A DNA stretch of 10,746 nt from an uncultured Rhizobiaceae group bacterium (GTDB taxonomy: Bacteria; Pseudomonadota; Alphaproteobacteria; Rhizobiales; Rhizobiaceae), in the NCBI GenBank assembly GCA_905479965.1, contig CAJQOR010000463.1, forward strand, positions 1-10,746, given 5' to 3'. Position 1 is the stretch's first letter, and each line of letters begins with the position of its first letter. Below are positions 1 to 9,044 of the stretch, piece after piece. The position numbers and the translations under genes are program-made. Under the pieces are notes generated by a model, which worked only from the letters and a program-made list of their open reading frames with translations, had not been told where the DNA came from and made no database searches.

Positions 1-1574
<1,574 letters not shown>

Positions 1575-1597
1575 TCACGCAAAAATTATATGCTTAA

Positions 1598-1626
1598 TCT
1601 ATAATCGTAAGTGCTTTGAATGCCAA
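1598..1626 (-). promoter_or_regulatory. Predicted gyrB promoter
   Basis: On the minus strand a -35 element TTGGCA (1626-1621, five of six consensus bases) and a -10 element TATAGA (1603-1598) are separated by exactly 17 bp. Transcription would start near 1591 and leave a leader of about 65 nt before the gyrB ATG. A perfect TATAAT also lies on this strand at 1590-1585, but its matching -35 (CACTTA) is poor. This is read from sequence pattern only. Confidence 0.45.
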
Positions 1627-1642
1627 ATTTGCAGGTTTATTT

Positions 1643-1666
1643 CGTGAGGCTTTTCACGGATTTTTT
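1643..1666 (+). promoter_or_regulatory. Terminator-like hairpin in the P450 upstream region
   Basis: The arms CGTGA (1643-1647) and TCACG (1654-1658) flank a six-base loop, and a run of six T follows at 1661-1666. This is the shape of an intrinsic terminator reading rightward. No rightward gene ends before it: the only upstream gene, gyrB, is transcribed away from it. It could therefore be an attenuator or an operator palindrome for the P450 gene, or chance. The stem is only five strong pairs, and no convincing rightward promoter was found beside it. Confidence 0.3.
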
Positions 1667-1701
1667 CAATAATTCAGTGCCTTGGAGTATGATTGACCTA
1701 A

Positions 1702-3135
1702 ATGTTAGATAACCTTGATGTGAATATGGACAATATACCTGATAAAAATGTCGAATTTGTGCCCCCGGCTCCAGTGCCGCGCACAACAATACCGTCAATG
1801 TTTGAGGTGATAAGAGCAACATTATCCAATCCCTTGGAGGTGTGGGGGCAACCCTCATACACGTTGCCCTGGATCAAGACCAAATTTCTCTATGAACGCA
1901 TTTTGATCGTCAATGACCCTGACCTGGTGCATTATGTTTTGGTTGAAAATGCCAAAAATTATCGCATGGCAACTGTTCGTCAGCTAATTTTACGACCAAT
2001 TTTGCGCGATGGGTTGTTAACAGCAGAAGGGCAGGTTTGGAAACGCTCTCGAAAATCAGTTGCGCCCGTTTTTGCGCCCAGACACGCCAAAGGCTTTGCC
2101 GAACTTATGCATCGCCGTGCGGTCCAATATGCGTTAAAATATGAACCGATCACATTGGGAAATGGTTTGGTTGATGTCTCTACAGACATGACCGAAATGA
2201 CCTATGAAATTTTGGCCGAAACTCTATTTTCCAATGATATCGTCTCGCAGACAGATGATTTATCAAATGATGTCGATCAGTTGTTGCATACAATGGGGCG
2301 CGTCGATCCGCTTGATTTGATCAAAGCCCCACGCTGGGTTCCCCGTTTTCGTCGTATGTTGGGGATACCTATCATGCGTAAGTTTCGCAAAATAGTGTCT
2401 GATACCGCTGATAAACGCCGAAAACAAATGAATAATAGCCACGATGATGTGCCTGAAGATTTCCTCACGCTGCTGCTACGCCAAGAAGCGCCTGATGGGC
2501 TGAAAAGATCAGAAATCGAAGACAACATCATTACCTTCATTGGTGCAGGGCATGAGACCACAGCGCGCGCACTAGGGTGGGCGCTATATTGTGTGGCGAA
2601 TTCTACAAAGCATCGCCAATTGATGGAAGAGGAAGCCGATAAGGTTCACGAAAATAATGTTGATCCTGTTGATTGGCTCGATGAAATGCCGTGGACCCGT
2701 GCCGTATTTGAAGAAACAATGCGACTTTACCCACCCGCACCTTCGATCAATCGTGCACCATTAACCGATGATAAATGGACATCCCCGAGTGGCGAAGTCG
2801 TTACAATTGAAAAGGATACAACTGTCCTTGTTATGCCGTGGACGTTGCATCGCCATGAGGAATTATGGGAGGACCCACGGGTCTTTCGGCCAGAACGTTT
2901 CTTGCCGGAAAACAAAGCAAAATTACATAGATTTCAATATCTTCCATTTGGTGCGGGGCCCAGAGTTTGCATTGGGGCAACCTTCGCCATGCAAGAAGCT
3001 ATTATCGCGCTGGGTGTTCTGTTTCGACAATATCGGTTTGATGTAACCGAAGAGACTAATCCATGGCCTGTTCAGAAGCTCACGGTGCAGCCACAAGGTG
3101 GATTGCCAATGATTGTTAGTAAGAGGAACCATTAG
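1702..3135 (+). CDS. Cytochrome P450 (soluble, bacterial)
   Basis: This is a 477-residue heme-thiolate monooxygenase, expected to insert one oxygen atom into an unidentified, probably hydrophobic, substrate using electrons from a separate redox partner. All core motifs are intact. They are WxxxR of helix C (W113, R117), the oxygen-activating helix I motif AGHETT (282-287), ExxR of helix K (E338, R341), FRPERF (395-400), and the heme loop FGAGPRVCIG (416-425) with axial ligand C423. There is no signal peptide or N-terminal membrane anchor; the N-terminus has a proline-rich VPPAPVPR segment known to me from alphaproteobacterial P450s. The length is normal for a stand-alone P450, with no fused reductase. 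ATG 1702 is used because TAA at 1699-1701 blocks any upstream start. TTGGAG at 1682-1687 is the nearest ribosome site, 14 nt away, which is long, so Met9 (1726) is possible. No ferredoxin or reductase gene is in the window. I cannot name the CYP family. Confidence 0.93.
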   Translation: MLDNLDVNMDNIPDKNVEFVPPAPVPRTTIPSMFEVIRATLSNPLEVWGQPSYTLPWIKTKFLYERILIVNDPDLVHYVLVENAKNYRMATVRQLILRPILRDGLLTAEGQVWKRSRKSVAPVFAPRHAKGFAELMHRRAVQYALKYEPITLGNGLVDVSTDMTEMTYEILAETLFSNDIVSQTDDLSNDVDQLLHTMGRVDPLDLIKAPRWVPRFRRMLGIPIMRKFRKIVSDTADKRRKQMNNSHDDVPEDFLTLLLRQEAPDGLKRSEIEDNIITFIGAGHETTARALGWALYCVANSTKHRQLMEEEADKVHENNVDPVDWLDEMPWTRAVFEETMRLYPPAPSINRAPLTDDKWTSPSGEVVTIEKDTTVLVMPWTLHRHEELWEDPRVFRPERFLPENKAKLHRFQYLPFGAGPRVCIGATFAMQEAIIALGVLFRQYRFDVTEETNPWPVQKLTVQPQGGLPMIVSKRNH

Positions 3136-3136
3136 C

Positions 3137-3175
3137 AGAATAAGATTATTTCCAAAACAGAAACAATCTTATTCT
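3137..3175 (+). terminator. Possible terminator after the P450 gene
   Basis: A perfect 11-bp inverted repeat begins one base after the P450 stop codon: 3137-3147 pairs with 3165-3175. After one mismatch three more pairs can form (3149-3151 with 3161-3163), leaving a nine-base loop. The stem is AT-rich, and only TTT follows it before AGCC. It is therefore a weak intrinsic terminator or a 3'-end stabilising hairpin rather than a strong terminator. Confidence 0.45.
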
Positions 3176-3185
3176 TTAGCCTCCG

Positions 3186-3203
3186 ATTGACAAATAATTG
3201 ACC
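3186..3203 (+). promoter_or_regulatory. Tandem ATTGAC elements upstream of glcB
   Basis: ATTGAC occurs at 3186-3191 and again at 3197-3202, an 11-bp period, about one helical turn. The first copy is part of a perfect TTGACA (3187-3192) and the second of TTGACC (3198-3203), so either may be a -35 element. Neither has a good -10 at 16-18 bp. A perfect TATAAT at 3233-3238 is too far from both and too close to the start codon. The pair may be a regulator site; no known operator is recognised. Confidence 0.3.
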
Positions 3204-3252
3204 GTCTTTAAAACGATAGAAAATTTCGATCATATAATAAGTGGAGCAACAT

Positions 3253-5412
3253 ATGGCCATGCAAGAACGAAACGGTCTTCAAATTCATCAAGAACTTTAT
3301 GATTTTCTCGTCAATGAAGCCCTGCCGGGATCAGGGGTGGATGAAAACAGTTTTTTTGAGCAGTTTTCTGCACTTATTCATGAACTCGGACCAAAGAACA
3401 AAGAGCTTTTGGCAAAGCGTGATGATTTGCAATCCAAGATAGATGATTGGCATCGTCAAAATGGCGCGCCTCATGATCTTGATGTATACAAGGATTACCT
3501 CAAAGAAATTGGCTATCTTGTTCCAGAAGGTGAGAAATTCTCAGTCAGTACTAGCAAAGTGGATCGTGAAATTTGCGAAATTGCTGGCCCTCAACTTGTC
3601 GTGCCGATCATGAACGCAAGGTTTGCATTAAATGCTGCCAATGCGCGCTGGGGCTCATTATATGATGCGCTTTATGGCACAGATGCCCTTTCAGAAGAAG
3701 ACGGCGCAGAAAAAGGTAAAGGTTACAATCCAGTGCGTGGTGCAAAGGCCATAGCTTGGGCGCGCAACTTTTTAAACACGAGTGCGCCGCTAAATGGTGA
3801 TTGGCACGATGCGAAAGCTCTATCGGTTTGTGATGGCGCCTTGAGTGTTGAGCTTGCAGACGGTGAGAAAGTAAGCCTGAAAGATAACAGTCAGTTTGCT
3901 GGATATGTTGGTGCAACCGATGAGCCATCAAAAATCTTGCTTGTCAAAAACGGCATGCATGTTGAAATTGTGATCGATCCAAACAGCCAAATTGGTCACG
4001 ATGATCCTGCTGGGATCTCAGATGTTGTTTTAGAATCTGCCCTCACGTCAATCATGGATTGTGAAGATTCAATCGCAGCCGTTGATGGTGAAGATAAAAC
4101 ACTGGTTTATCGCAATTGGTTGGGCCTCATGAAGGGTGACCTAGAGGAAACCCTTGAGAAAAACGGTAAAAAGTTTGTTCGGAAGCTAAACCCTGATCGC
4201 GATTACACGGCACCTAATGGAGCTGATGTGTCACTATCCGGACGCGTTTTGATGTTGATCCGTAATGTTGGTCACCTAATGACGAACCCAGCTATTATCG
4301 ATAAGGATGGCAATGAGGTTCCTGAAGGCATGATGGACGCAATGATCACAGCGTTACTTGCGCTGCGTGACATTGGACCAGACGGACGACGTGCAAATTC
4401 GCGTGAAGGCTCAATGTATATTGTAAAGCCTAAAATGCACGGCCCTGAGGAGGTTGCATTTGCAAGTGAAATTTTCTCACGTGTTGAAACAACGCTTGGT
4501 ATGGAACCAAACACGCTGAAAATGGGTATCATGGATGAGGAACGCCGCACGACGGTGAACTTAAAAGAATGTATTCGTGCGGCAAAAGAACGTGTCGTTT
4601 TCATTAATACTGGCTTTTTAGATCGCACAGGGGATGAAATGCATACCTCAATGGAAGCCGGCCCGATGATCCGTAAAGGTGACATGAAGCAGGCGGCATG
4701 GATTTCAGCTTATGAAAATTGGAATGTAGATATTGGTCTTGAATGTGGACTAGCAGGTCATGCGCAAATCGGCAAAGGCATGTGGGCCATGCCCGACCGG
4801 ATGGCAGATATGCTCGAGCAAAAAATTGGCCATCCAAAAGCAGGTGCTAACACTGCTTGGGTGCCATCGCCAACAGCTGCTACGCTCCACGCCACGCACT
4901 ATCATGAAGTAAGCGTGAAAGACGTTCAGTCAGAAATTGCATCCCGCGGTCGCGCAAATATAGATGATATTTTGTCAATTCCTGTGGCTAAAAACCCCAA
5001 CTGGACGCCTGAAGACATTCAAAGTGAGTTGGATAACAATGCGCAAGGTATTTTGGGCTATGTCGTGCGTTGGGTGGATCAAGGTGTGGGCTGTTCAAAA
5101 GTGCCTGATATCAACAATATTGGTTTGATGGAAGATCGCGCCACATTGCGTATTTCAGCGCAACATATGGCAAACTGGCTGCACCATGGTGTGGTTGACG
5201 AGGAACAGATTATCAGCACATTGAAAAAGATGGCAGCTGTTGTCGATGGTCAAAATGCAGGCGATGCGAATTACACAAATATGGCTGGTAATTTTGAAGC
5301 CTCAATTGCCTTCCAAGCTGCCCTTGAGTTGGTTCTTGAAGGTAAAGCCCAGCCAAGCGGATATACAGAACCAGTATTGCACCGCCGCCGTTTAGAGTTG
5401 AAAGCTAGCTAA
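3253..5412 (+). CDS. glcB: Malate synthase G
   Basis: The enzyme condenses glyoxylate with acetyl-CoA to give malate and CoA in the cytoplasm. It completes the glyoxylate shunt, glycolate use, or the glyoxylate branch of the ethylmalonyl-CoA pathway. From ATG 3253 it has 719 residues, the usual G-isoform length (about 720) and far longer than the A isoform. Visible active-site elements are [10 protein letters not shown] with R337 (E. coli R338), the Mg ligands E429 in IMDEERR and D457 in [11 protein letters not shown] (E. coli E427 and D455), C614 in [10 protein letters not shown], and the catalytic base D628 in [10 protein letters not shown] (E. coli D631). The start is chosen because GTGGAG (3241-3246) forms a Shine-Dalgarno six bases before this ATG. 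A GTG start at 3241 would put the ribosome site inside the gene. ATG 3259 is a second option. The gene stands alone: a hairpin separates it from the P450 and a strong terminator follows. Confidence 0.97.
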   Translation: MAMQERNGLQIHQELYDFLVNEALPGSGVDENSFFEQFSALIHELGPKNKELLAKRDDLQSKIDDWHRQNGAPHDLDVYKDYLKEIGYLVPEGEKFSVSTSKVDREICEIAGPQLVVPIMNARFALNAANARWGSLYDALYGTDALSEEDGAEKGKGYNPVRGAKAIAWARNFLNTSAPLNGDWHDAKALSVCDGALSVELADGEKVSLKDNSQFAGYVGATDEPSKILLVKNGMHVEIVIDPNSQIGHDDPAGISDVVLESALTSIMDCEDSIAAVDGEDKTLVYRNWLGLMKGDLEETLEKNGKKFVRKLNPDRDYTAPNGADVSLSGRVLMLIRNVGHLMTNPAIIDKDGNEVPEGMMDAMITALLALRDIGPDGRRANSREGSMYIVKPKMHGPEEVAFASEIFSRVETTLGMEPNTLKMGIMDEERRTTVNLKECIRAAKERVVFINTGFLDRTGDEMHTSMEAGPMIRKGDMKQAAWISAYENWNVDIGLECGLAGHAQIGKGMWAMPDRMADMLEQKIGHPKAGANTAWVPSPTAATLHATHYHEVSVKDVQSEIASRGRANIDDILSIPVAKNPNWTPEDIQSELDNNAQGILGYVVRWVDQGVGCSKVPDINNIGLMEDRATLRISAQHMANWLHHGVVDEEQIISTLKKMAAVVDGQNAGDANYTNMAGNFEASIAFQAALELVLEGKAQPSGYTEPVLHRRRLELKAS

Positions 5413-5433
5413 GCGTCGCAACCACGTAAAAAG

Positions 5434-5473
5434 AAAGCCTCGGAGACGTTTTAAATCATCGCCGAGGCTTTTT
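5434..5473. terminator. Bidirectional intrinsic terminator between convergent genes
   Basis: AAAGCCTCGG (5434-5443) pairs perfectly with CCGAGGCTTT (5462-5471) around an 18-base loop. Rightward the stem runs into a T5 tract (5469-5473), which terminates glcB 22 bases after its stop. Leftward the transcript from the transpeptidase gene would meet the same stem followed by TTTCTTTTT. One element therefore serves both convergent units. Confidence 0.85.
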
Positions 5474-5498
5474 ATTTGGAAAATGATTTTGATCAAAT

Positions 5499-6179
5499 TT
5501 ATTGAATAACAATCACTTTGGTCCGGCGGCCCGGTTTCACGCGATCATAAAGATCCATAACATCTTGGTTGATCAGGCGAATACATCCAGATGAAGCCGC
5601 TGTCCCGATGGAGTTCCATTCAGGTGTCCCGTGTAAACGGTACAAGGTATCTTGCTTGGTTTTACTGTCAAACAGATAAAGCGCACGTGCGCCAAGTGGA
5701 TTGCGTAATCCCGGTTGCATACCGCCATCAGCATATTTGCGCAGGTGGGGTTGGCGCTGGATCATCTCTTTCGGCGGTGTCCATGTTGGCCATGGGCGTT
5801 TCCAAGCGACATAAGCTTCACCTTCCCAAGCAAACCCCGCACGTCCAACACCAATGCCATAACGCACGGCTTTTCCGCCGCCTAAAATGTAATAAAGGTG
5901 GCGCTGCTTTGTGTTGACAATAACTGTATTTTTCGGATGACGTGTTTTAAATCGTACGATCTGACGGTGATATTTTTTGTCTAATTTATTGATTGGAACC
6001 GCAGGGACACGGAAGCCACCATCATTCACCGAACCATATGCGTCAGAATATATTGTTCCGACTTTGTTTTTCGATGGAAGGTTTGAGACTTTTTTCGATG
6101 TCTCGCTGGATGTTGTACATCCAACTAAAAGTGCAGATGTTGAAATCAGTCCAAGCTGAAGAAATTTGCGACGTTGCAT
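5499..6179 (-). CDS. L,D-transpeptidase (YkuD family), probable lipoprotein
   Basis: Family members use a catalytic cysteine to make 3-3 peptidoglycan cross-links or attach proteins to peptidoglycan in the periplasm. From ATG 6179 the product has 226 residues. The N-terminus MQRRKFLQLG has a Tat-like twin arginine, then a short hydrophobic stretch, then a lipobox LVGC with C21 as the lipidation site. The YkuD domain fills roughly residues 84-226. Its active site is visible as H183-G-T and SSGCIRL with nucleophile C199 and R201. An in-frame ATG at 6230 would add 17 residues. I prefer 6179 because it places the signal peptide at the N-terminus and because a 7-bp inverted repeat lies within the extension, although neither start has a strong ribosome site (a GAG lies about 8 bases before ATG 6179). 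Which reaction it performs (cross-linking or lipoprotein anchoring) cannot be told from sequence. It is transcribed toward glcB and is likely monocistronic or loosely linked to the PilZ gene. Confidence 0.9.
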   Translation of the reverse strand: MQRRKFLQLGLISTSALLVGCTTSSETSKKVSNLPSKNKVGTIYSDAYGSVNDGGFRVPAVPINKLDKKYHRQIVRFKTRHPKNTVIVNTKQRHLYYILGGGKAVRYGIGVGRAGFAWEGEAYVAWKRPWPTWTPPKEMIQRQPHLRKYADGGMQPGLRNPLGARALYLFDSKTKQDTLYRLHGTPEWNSIGTAASSGCIRLINQDVMDLYDRVKPGRRTKVIVIQ

Positions 6180-6205
6180 GATAATACTCGAAGTCCCCGA
6201 TCGTA

Positions 6206-6225
6206 ATTTGCCAGTTAAGGCAAAT
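6206..6225 (-). repeat. Inverted repeat just upstream of the transpeptidase start
   Basis: ATTTGCC (6206-6212) and GGCAAAT (6219-6225) are perfect complements around a six-base loop, ending 27 bases before ATG 6179. It could be a leader hairpin or an operator. If translation starts at 6230 it would be coding sequence instead. Confidence 0.45.
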
Positions 6226-6257
6226 CTCATGATTATGGTTTATTTTGTATTAATTGG

Positions 6258-6269
6258 GACTTGCAAGTC
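6258..6269. repeat. 12-bp perfect palindrome GACTTGCAAGTC
   Basis: The palindrome has no spacer and lies in the AT-rich region between the PilZ and transpeptidase genes, 79 bases before the favoured transpeptidase start. Its size and place suit a dimeric regulator site overlapping the transpeptidase promoter; its centre supplies a TTGCAA on both strands. I do not recognise a known operator. Confidence 0.4.
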
Positions 6270-6326
6270 TTAAACTGATTAATAACGCGAATGTTACCAT
6301 TAATTAGAAAGCTATGGCCTTTATGC

Positions 6327-6340
6327 AACGTTTTAACGTT
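6327..6340. repeat. Repeated AACGTT palindromes downstream of the PilZ gene
   Basis: Two copies of the self-complementary hexamer AACGTT (6327-6332 and 6335-6340) are separated by TT and flanked by GC and ATGC. On the minus strand they can fold as a 5-bp stem with a TAAA loop just after the PilZ stop. No T tract follows, so it is not a standard terminator. The function is unknown. Confidence 0.35.
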
Positions 6341-6360
6341 ATGCGTGTCGCCCTAAAGTT

Positions 6361-6780
6361 TTACTTAGGATTCTTTTGAGGAGCTTTGTCCTTAGTTGGC
6401 TTCTCATAAGGTCGACCTGATGCAATTTGATGCACCGCTTCTGGAGGTATTTCATGGGCAAATTTGATATGCGCGCCGATATCGGTCACTTCAACCACCA
6501 CAGATGCAAGCTTAAATGGGAAATTCTGAAGTAGCAGGTATAAATCTTGCCCCCTTTTCAACGAAAATGGGAGTTTTAATTGTGCGCCACCTTCAGATAA
6601 ATCAACGATCATGCCTTTCATAACGCTATAGCCGCGCAATCCATCTTTCATATAGCCAACTTTGCATGGCGCATACATTTGACGACGCACATGCTCGCGT
6701 TGCTCCTCGACAATTAATCGAGAAAGAAAGTTTCCCTCAGTACCTTTAATTTGACCTTTGGAGGATTTTTGTCCAGCCAT
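6361..6780 (-). CDS. PilZ-domain protein, putative cyclic di-GMP receptor
   Basis: This is a 139-residue cytoplasmic protein with a single PilZ domain and no signal peptide or membrane segment. Both cyclic di-GMP binding signatures are present: RxxxR as REHVR (R28 to R32, with R33 adjacent) and DxSxxG as DLSEGG (D60, S62, G65). A beta-rich segment follows (about 66-108). The C-terminus (about residues 115-139) is rich in Lys and Pro and looks disordered. The start ATG 6780 has a good ribosome site, AAGG, with eight bases to the ATG. Binding of cyclic di-GMP is inferred from the motifs. The output is unknown, since PilZ-only proteins act by contacting motility, polysaccharide or other partners and none is encoded nearby. 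Spacers of over 100 bases on both sides suggest its own transcript. Confidence 0.88.
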   Translation of the reverse strand: MAGQKSSKGQIKGTEGNFLSRLIVEEQREHVRRQMYAPCKVGYMKDGLRGYSVMKGMIVDLSEGGAQLKLPFSLKRGQDLYLLLQNFPFKLASVVVEVTDIGAHIKFAHEIPPEAVHQIASGRPYEKPTKDKAPQKNPK

Positions 6781-6795
6781 TTTTAGCGCCTTAAT

Positions 6796-6811
6796 ACAGT
6801 GAAAATACTGT
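6796..6811 (-). repeat. Small inverted repeat in the PilZ leader
   Basis: ACAGT (6796-6800) and ACTGT (6807-6811) flank six bases, directly before the PilZ ribosome binding site. This may be a short operator or leader hairpin. Five-base arms are common by chance. Confidence 0.25.
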
Positions 6812-6848
6812 GTGTTATTGTGCGGTGATCTTATTAAAATTGGGTTTA

Positions 6849-6866
6849 AGGCTTTCAGATAAGCCT
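6849..6866 (-). terminator. Possible weak terminator after the mutase gene
   Basis: AGGCTT (6849-6854) and AAGCCT (6861-6866) form a perfect 6-bp stem with a six-base loop, about 30 bases beyond the mutase stop on the minus strand. The following transcript reads TAAACCCAATTTT, so the U tract is poor and displaced. Termination may be partial, letting some transcripts continue into the PilZ gene. Confidence 0.35.
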
Positions 6867-6897
6867 ATGCTTTTGTTTAAACAGTTGAATTTTTATA

Positions 6898-9042
6898 CTA
6901 AATATTACGCAATTGACCTGAAATTTGTCCTAATACAGCATTTGCAGCATCCAAAACATTAGAGCCGGGACCAAAAATTTCTGCAACACCTGCATCTTTT
7001 AACATCTGGTAGTCTTGCTCTGGGATCACACCCCCGCAAACAACAATGATATCATCAGCTTTGCGGTCTTTTAGCATTTGGATCAGTTCTGGAATAAGGG
7101 TTTTATGCCCAGCTGCAAGGGAAGACACACCAATAACGTCCACTTTGCTTGATATCGCTTTGTCAGCAATTTCAACCGGTGTTTCAAACATATCAGATAA
7201 TTCAACATCAAAGCCCATATCAGCAAATGCTGTTGAGATAATTTTAGCACCACGATCGTGGCCATCTTGCCCCATTTTAGCGACGAGAATATGTGGTTGT
7301 TTATCACGCTGAAGAGTTATCTCTGAGATTTTCTGCTTCAAGTTTTCATATTCAGGATCACCGTCATAGTCTGACTGGTAAACACCTGAAATAATCCGCG
7401 TCGTTGCTTTATGTCGTGAAAACGCGGTTTCCATTGCATCTGATATCTCACCAAGTGAAGCGCGTGCTCTTGCAGCTTCAACCGCAGCTTCAAGCAAGTT
7501 GCCTGATCCAGATGCTGCAACCTGTTTTAAGGTTTCAATAGCCCCATGATGGGTCTTATCATCGCGGTGCGCTTTCATTTTCTCAAGACGCGCTATTTGC
7601 GCTTTACGCACTTTTGCATTGTCGATGTCCAAAATATCTATAGGTGCTTCGTCATCAAGGCGATATTTGTTTACGCCCACAATTACATCTTCACCTTTAT
7701 CAATGCGGGCTTGTCGTTTGGCCGCTGATTCTTCAATGCGCATTTTCGGCAAACCTTGTTCAACGGCTTTTGTCATGCCGCCCAACGCCTCAACTTCTTC
7801 AATTAGACGCCATGCTTCATCGACAAGATCATTGGTTAGAGCTTCAACATAATAGGAGCCGCCAAGCGGGTCAACCACATTCGTGATGCCAGTTTCGTGC
7901 TGTAAAATAAGTTGCGTGTTTCTGGCAATGCGCGCTGAAAACTCGGTTGGAAGCGCTATGGCTTCATCAAATGAATTTGTGTGTAAGGATTGCGTACCCC
8001 CAAGTGTCGCAGCCATGGCTTCAACGGTTGTGCGCACGATGTTGTTGTACGGATCTTGCTCCGTCAGTGAAACACCTGATGTTTGGCAATGGGTGCGGAG
8101 CATTTTTGAGCGTTCAGATTTCGCACCAAAATCGGTCATGATCTTTGCCCATAGTTTTCGTGCGGCCCGCAGTTTTGATGCTTCCATAAAGATATTCATA
8201 CCAATGCAGAAGAAGAACGATAAACGGCCGGCAAACGCATCAACATCAAGCCCTTTCTCCATTGCAGCCCTGACATATTCCATACCATCAGCTAATGTGT
8301 AGGCAAGCTCTTGTGAAAGCGTCGCACCCGCTTCTTGCATGTGATAGCCGGAGATTGAAATTGAGTTGAACTTCGGCATTTCGCGCGCTGTGTAATCGAT
8401 AATATCTGCGATAATGCGCATTGATGGTTCAGGTGGGTAAATATAGGTATTACGCACCATAAACTCTTTTAGGATATCATTTTGAATGGTGCCAGACAGT
8501 TTAGCACGATCGACGCCTTGCTCTTCACCTGCAACAATAAACATTGCAAGCACAGGGATGACGGCACCGTTCATTGTCATAGATACCGACATTTGATCAA
8601 GTGGAATGTCATTGAAGAGAATTTTCATATCTTCAATGCTATCAATTGCAACGCCGGCTTTGCCCACATCGCCAACAACGCGTGGATGGTCAGAATCATA
8701 ACCTCTATGCGTTGCCAGATCGAAAGCAACGGAGAGGCCTTTTTGTCCTGCTGCTAAGTTCTTGCGATAAAATGCATTACTTTCCTCGGCGGTGGAAAAT
8801 CCCGCATATTGGCGGATTGTCCATGGACGACCCGCATACATTGTTGCCTTGATGCCGCGCGTAAATGGCGCAATCCCAGGTAGATCGTTTTCAGTGGAGG
8901 CGGGGATATCTTCACCTGTGTAAACTGGCTTGACCACAATGTTTTCAGGTGTTTGCCAGTTTAAAGTTTCAGGGTCTTTCCCCTTCATCTCTTTGGTTGC
9001 AAGATCAAGCCAATCGCGTTTTGTGTTTTGAGAGCCAGCCAT
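6898..9042 (-). CDS. Methylmalonyl-CoA mutase, adenosylcobalamin-dependent, single-chain type
   Basis: The enzyme isomerises (R)-methylmalonyl-CoA to succinyl-CoA by a radical mechanism, the last step of propionyl-CoA assimilation. The product has 714 residues, the normal length of the homodimeric catalytic chain. An N-terminal substrate barrel (about 1-570) is followed by a C-terminal B12 domain (about 575-714). Active-site elements are RQYAGFST with Y79, [10 protein letters not shown] with H234, and [10 protein letters not shown]. The cobalamin motif DxHxxG is DGHDRG (593-598) with axial ligand H595, followed by [11 protein letters not shown] and CGGVIP. The fused B12 domain and the substrate-site sequence argue against isobutyryl-CoA mutase small/large subunits and the MeaB-fused IcmF; ethylmalonyl-CoA mutase is a close relative that motif reading excludes less firmly. 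It starts within the carboxylase stop codon, so the two are translationally coupled. No meaB chaperone or epimerase gene is in the window. Names used elsewhere include scpA, mcm and bhbA. Confidence 0.95.
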   Translation of the reverse strand: MAGSQNTKRDWLDLATKEMKGKDPETLNWQTPENIVVKPVYTGEDIPASTENDLPGIAPFTRGIKATMYAGRPWTIRQYAGFSTAEESNAFYRKNLAAGQKGLSVAFDLATHRGYDSDHPRVVGDVGKAGVAIDSIEDMKILFNDIPLDQMSVSMTMNGAVIPVLAMFIVAGEEQGVDRAKLSGTIQNDILKEFMVRNTYIYPPEPSMRIIADIIDYTAREMPKFNSISISGYHMQEAGATLSQELAYTLADGMEYVRAAMEKGLDVDAFAGRLSFFFCIGMNIFMEASKLRAARKLWAKIMTDFGAKSERSKMLRTHCQTSGVSLTEQDPYNNIVRTTVEAMAATLGGTQSLHTNSFDEAIALPTEFSARIARNTQLILQHETGITNVVDPLGGSYYVEALTNDLVDEAWRLIEEVEALGGMTKAVEQGLPKMRIEESAAKRQARIDKGEDVIVGVNKYRLDDEAPIDILDIDNAKVRKAQIARLEKMKAHRDDKTHHGAIETLKQVAASGSGNLLEAAVEAARARASLGEISDAMETAFSRHKATTRIISGVYQSDYDGDPEYENLKQKISEITLQRDKQPHILVAKMGQDGHDRGAKIISTAFADMGFDVELSDMFETPVEIADKAISSKVDVIGVSSLAAGHKTLIPELIQMLKDRKADDIIVVCGGVIPEQDYQMLKDAGVAEIFGPGSNVLDAANAVLGQISGQLRNI

Positions 9043-9044
9043 TA
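9040..9044 (-). other. TAATG stop-start overlap coupling pccA and the mutase
   Basis: The carboxylase stop TAA (9044-9042) and the mutase start ATG (9042-9040) share one A. A terminating ribosome can restart directly, giving coordinated synthesis of consecutive enzymes. The mutase has little independent ribosome-site sequence, since the preceding bases are the carboxylase C-terminal codons. Confidence 0.9.

Noticed and set aside
1689..1712. Seven-codon leader peptide overlapping the P450 start
   Set aside because: The ribosome site is only one base from this ATG, and there is no regulatory codon pattern; most likely chance.
3233..3238. Perfect TATAAT on the plus strand as the glcB promoter -10
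   Set aside because: Transcription would begin inside the ribosome binding site, and no -35 lies at 16-18 bp.
3241..3252. GTG at 3241 as the malate synthase start
   Set aside because: The GTGGAG here is a well-spaced Shine-Dalgarno for ATG 3253, and the four extra residues have no family support.
4272..4685. 137-codon open frame antisense to malate synthase
   Set aside because: It lies wholly opposite conserved malate synthase codons including active-site residues, and shows no recognisable domain.
5488..5497. TTTGATCAAA palindrome after the transpeptidase stop
   Set aside because: A 10-bp AT-rich palindrome beside a terminator is likely by chance and has no promoter to act on.
6875..6882. 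GTTTAAAC palindrome after the mutase gene
   Set aside because: Eight AT-rich bases with no associated element; expected by chance.
7883..8302. 139-codon open frame antisense to the mutase
   Set aside because: It mirrors a strongly conserved coding region; cysteine- and serine-rich nonsense composition, no ribosome site considered convincing.
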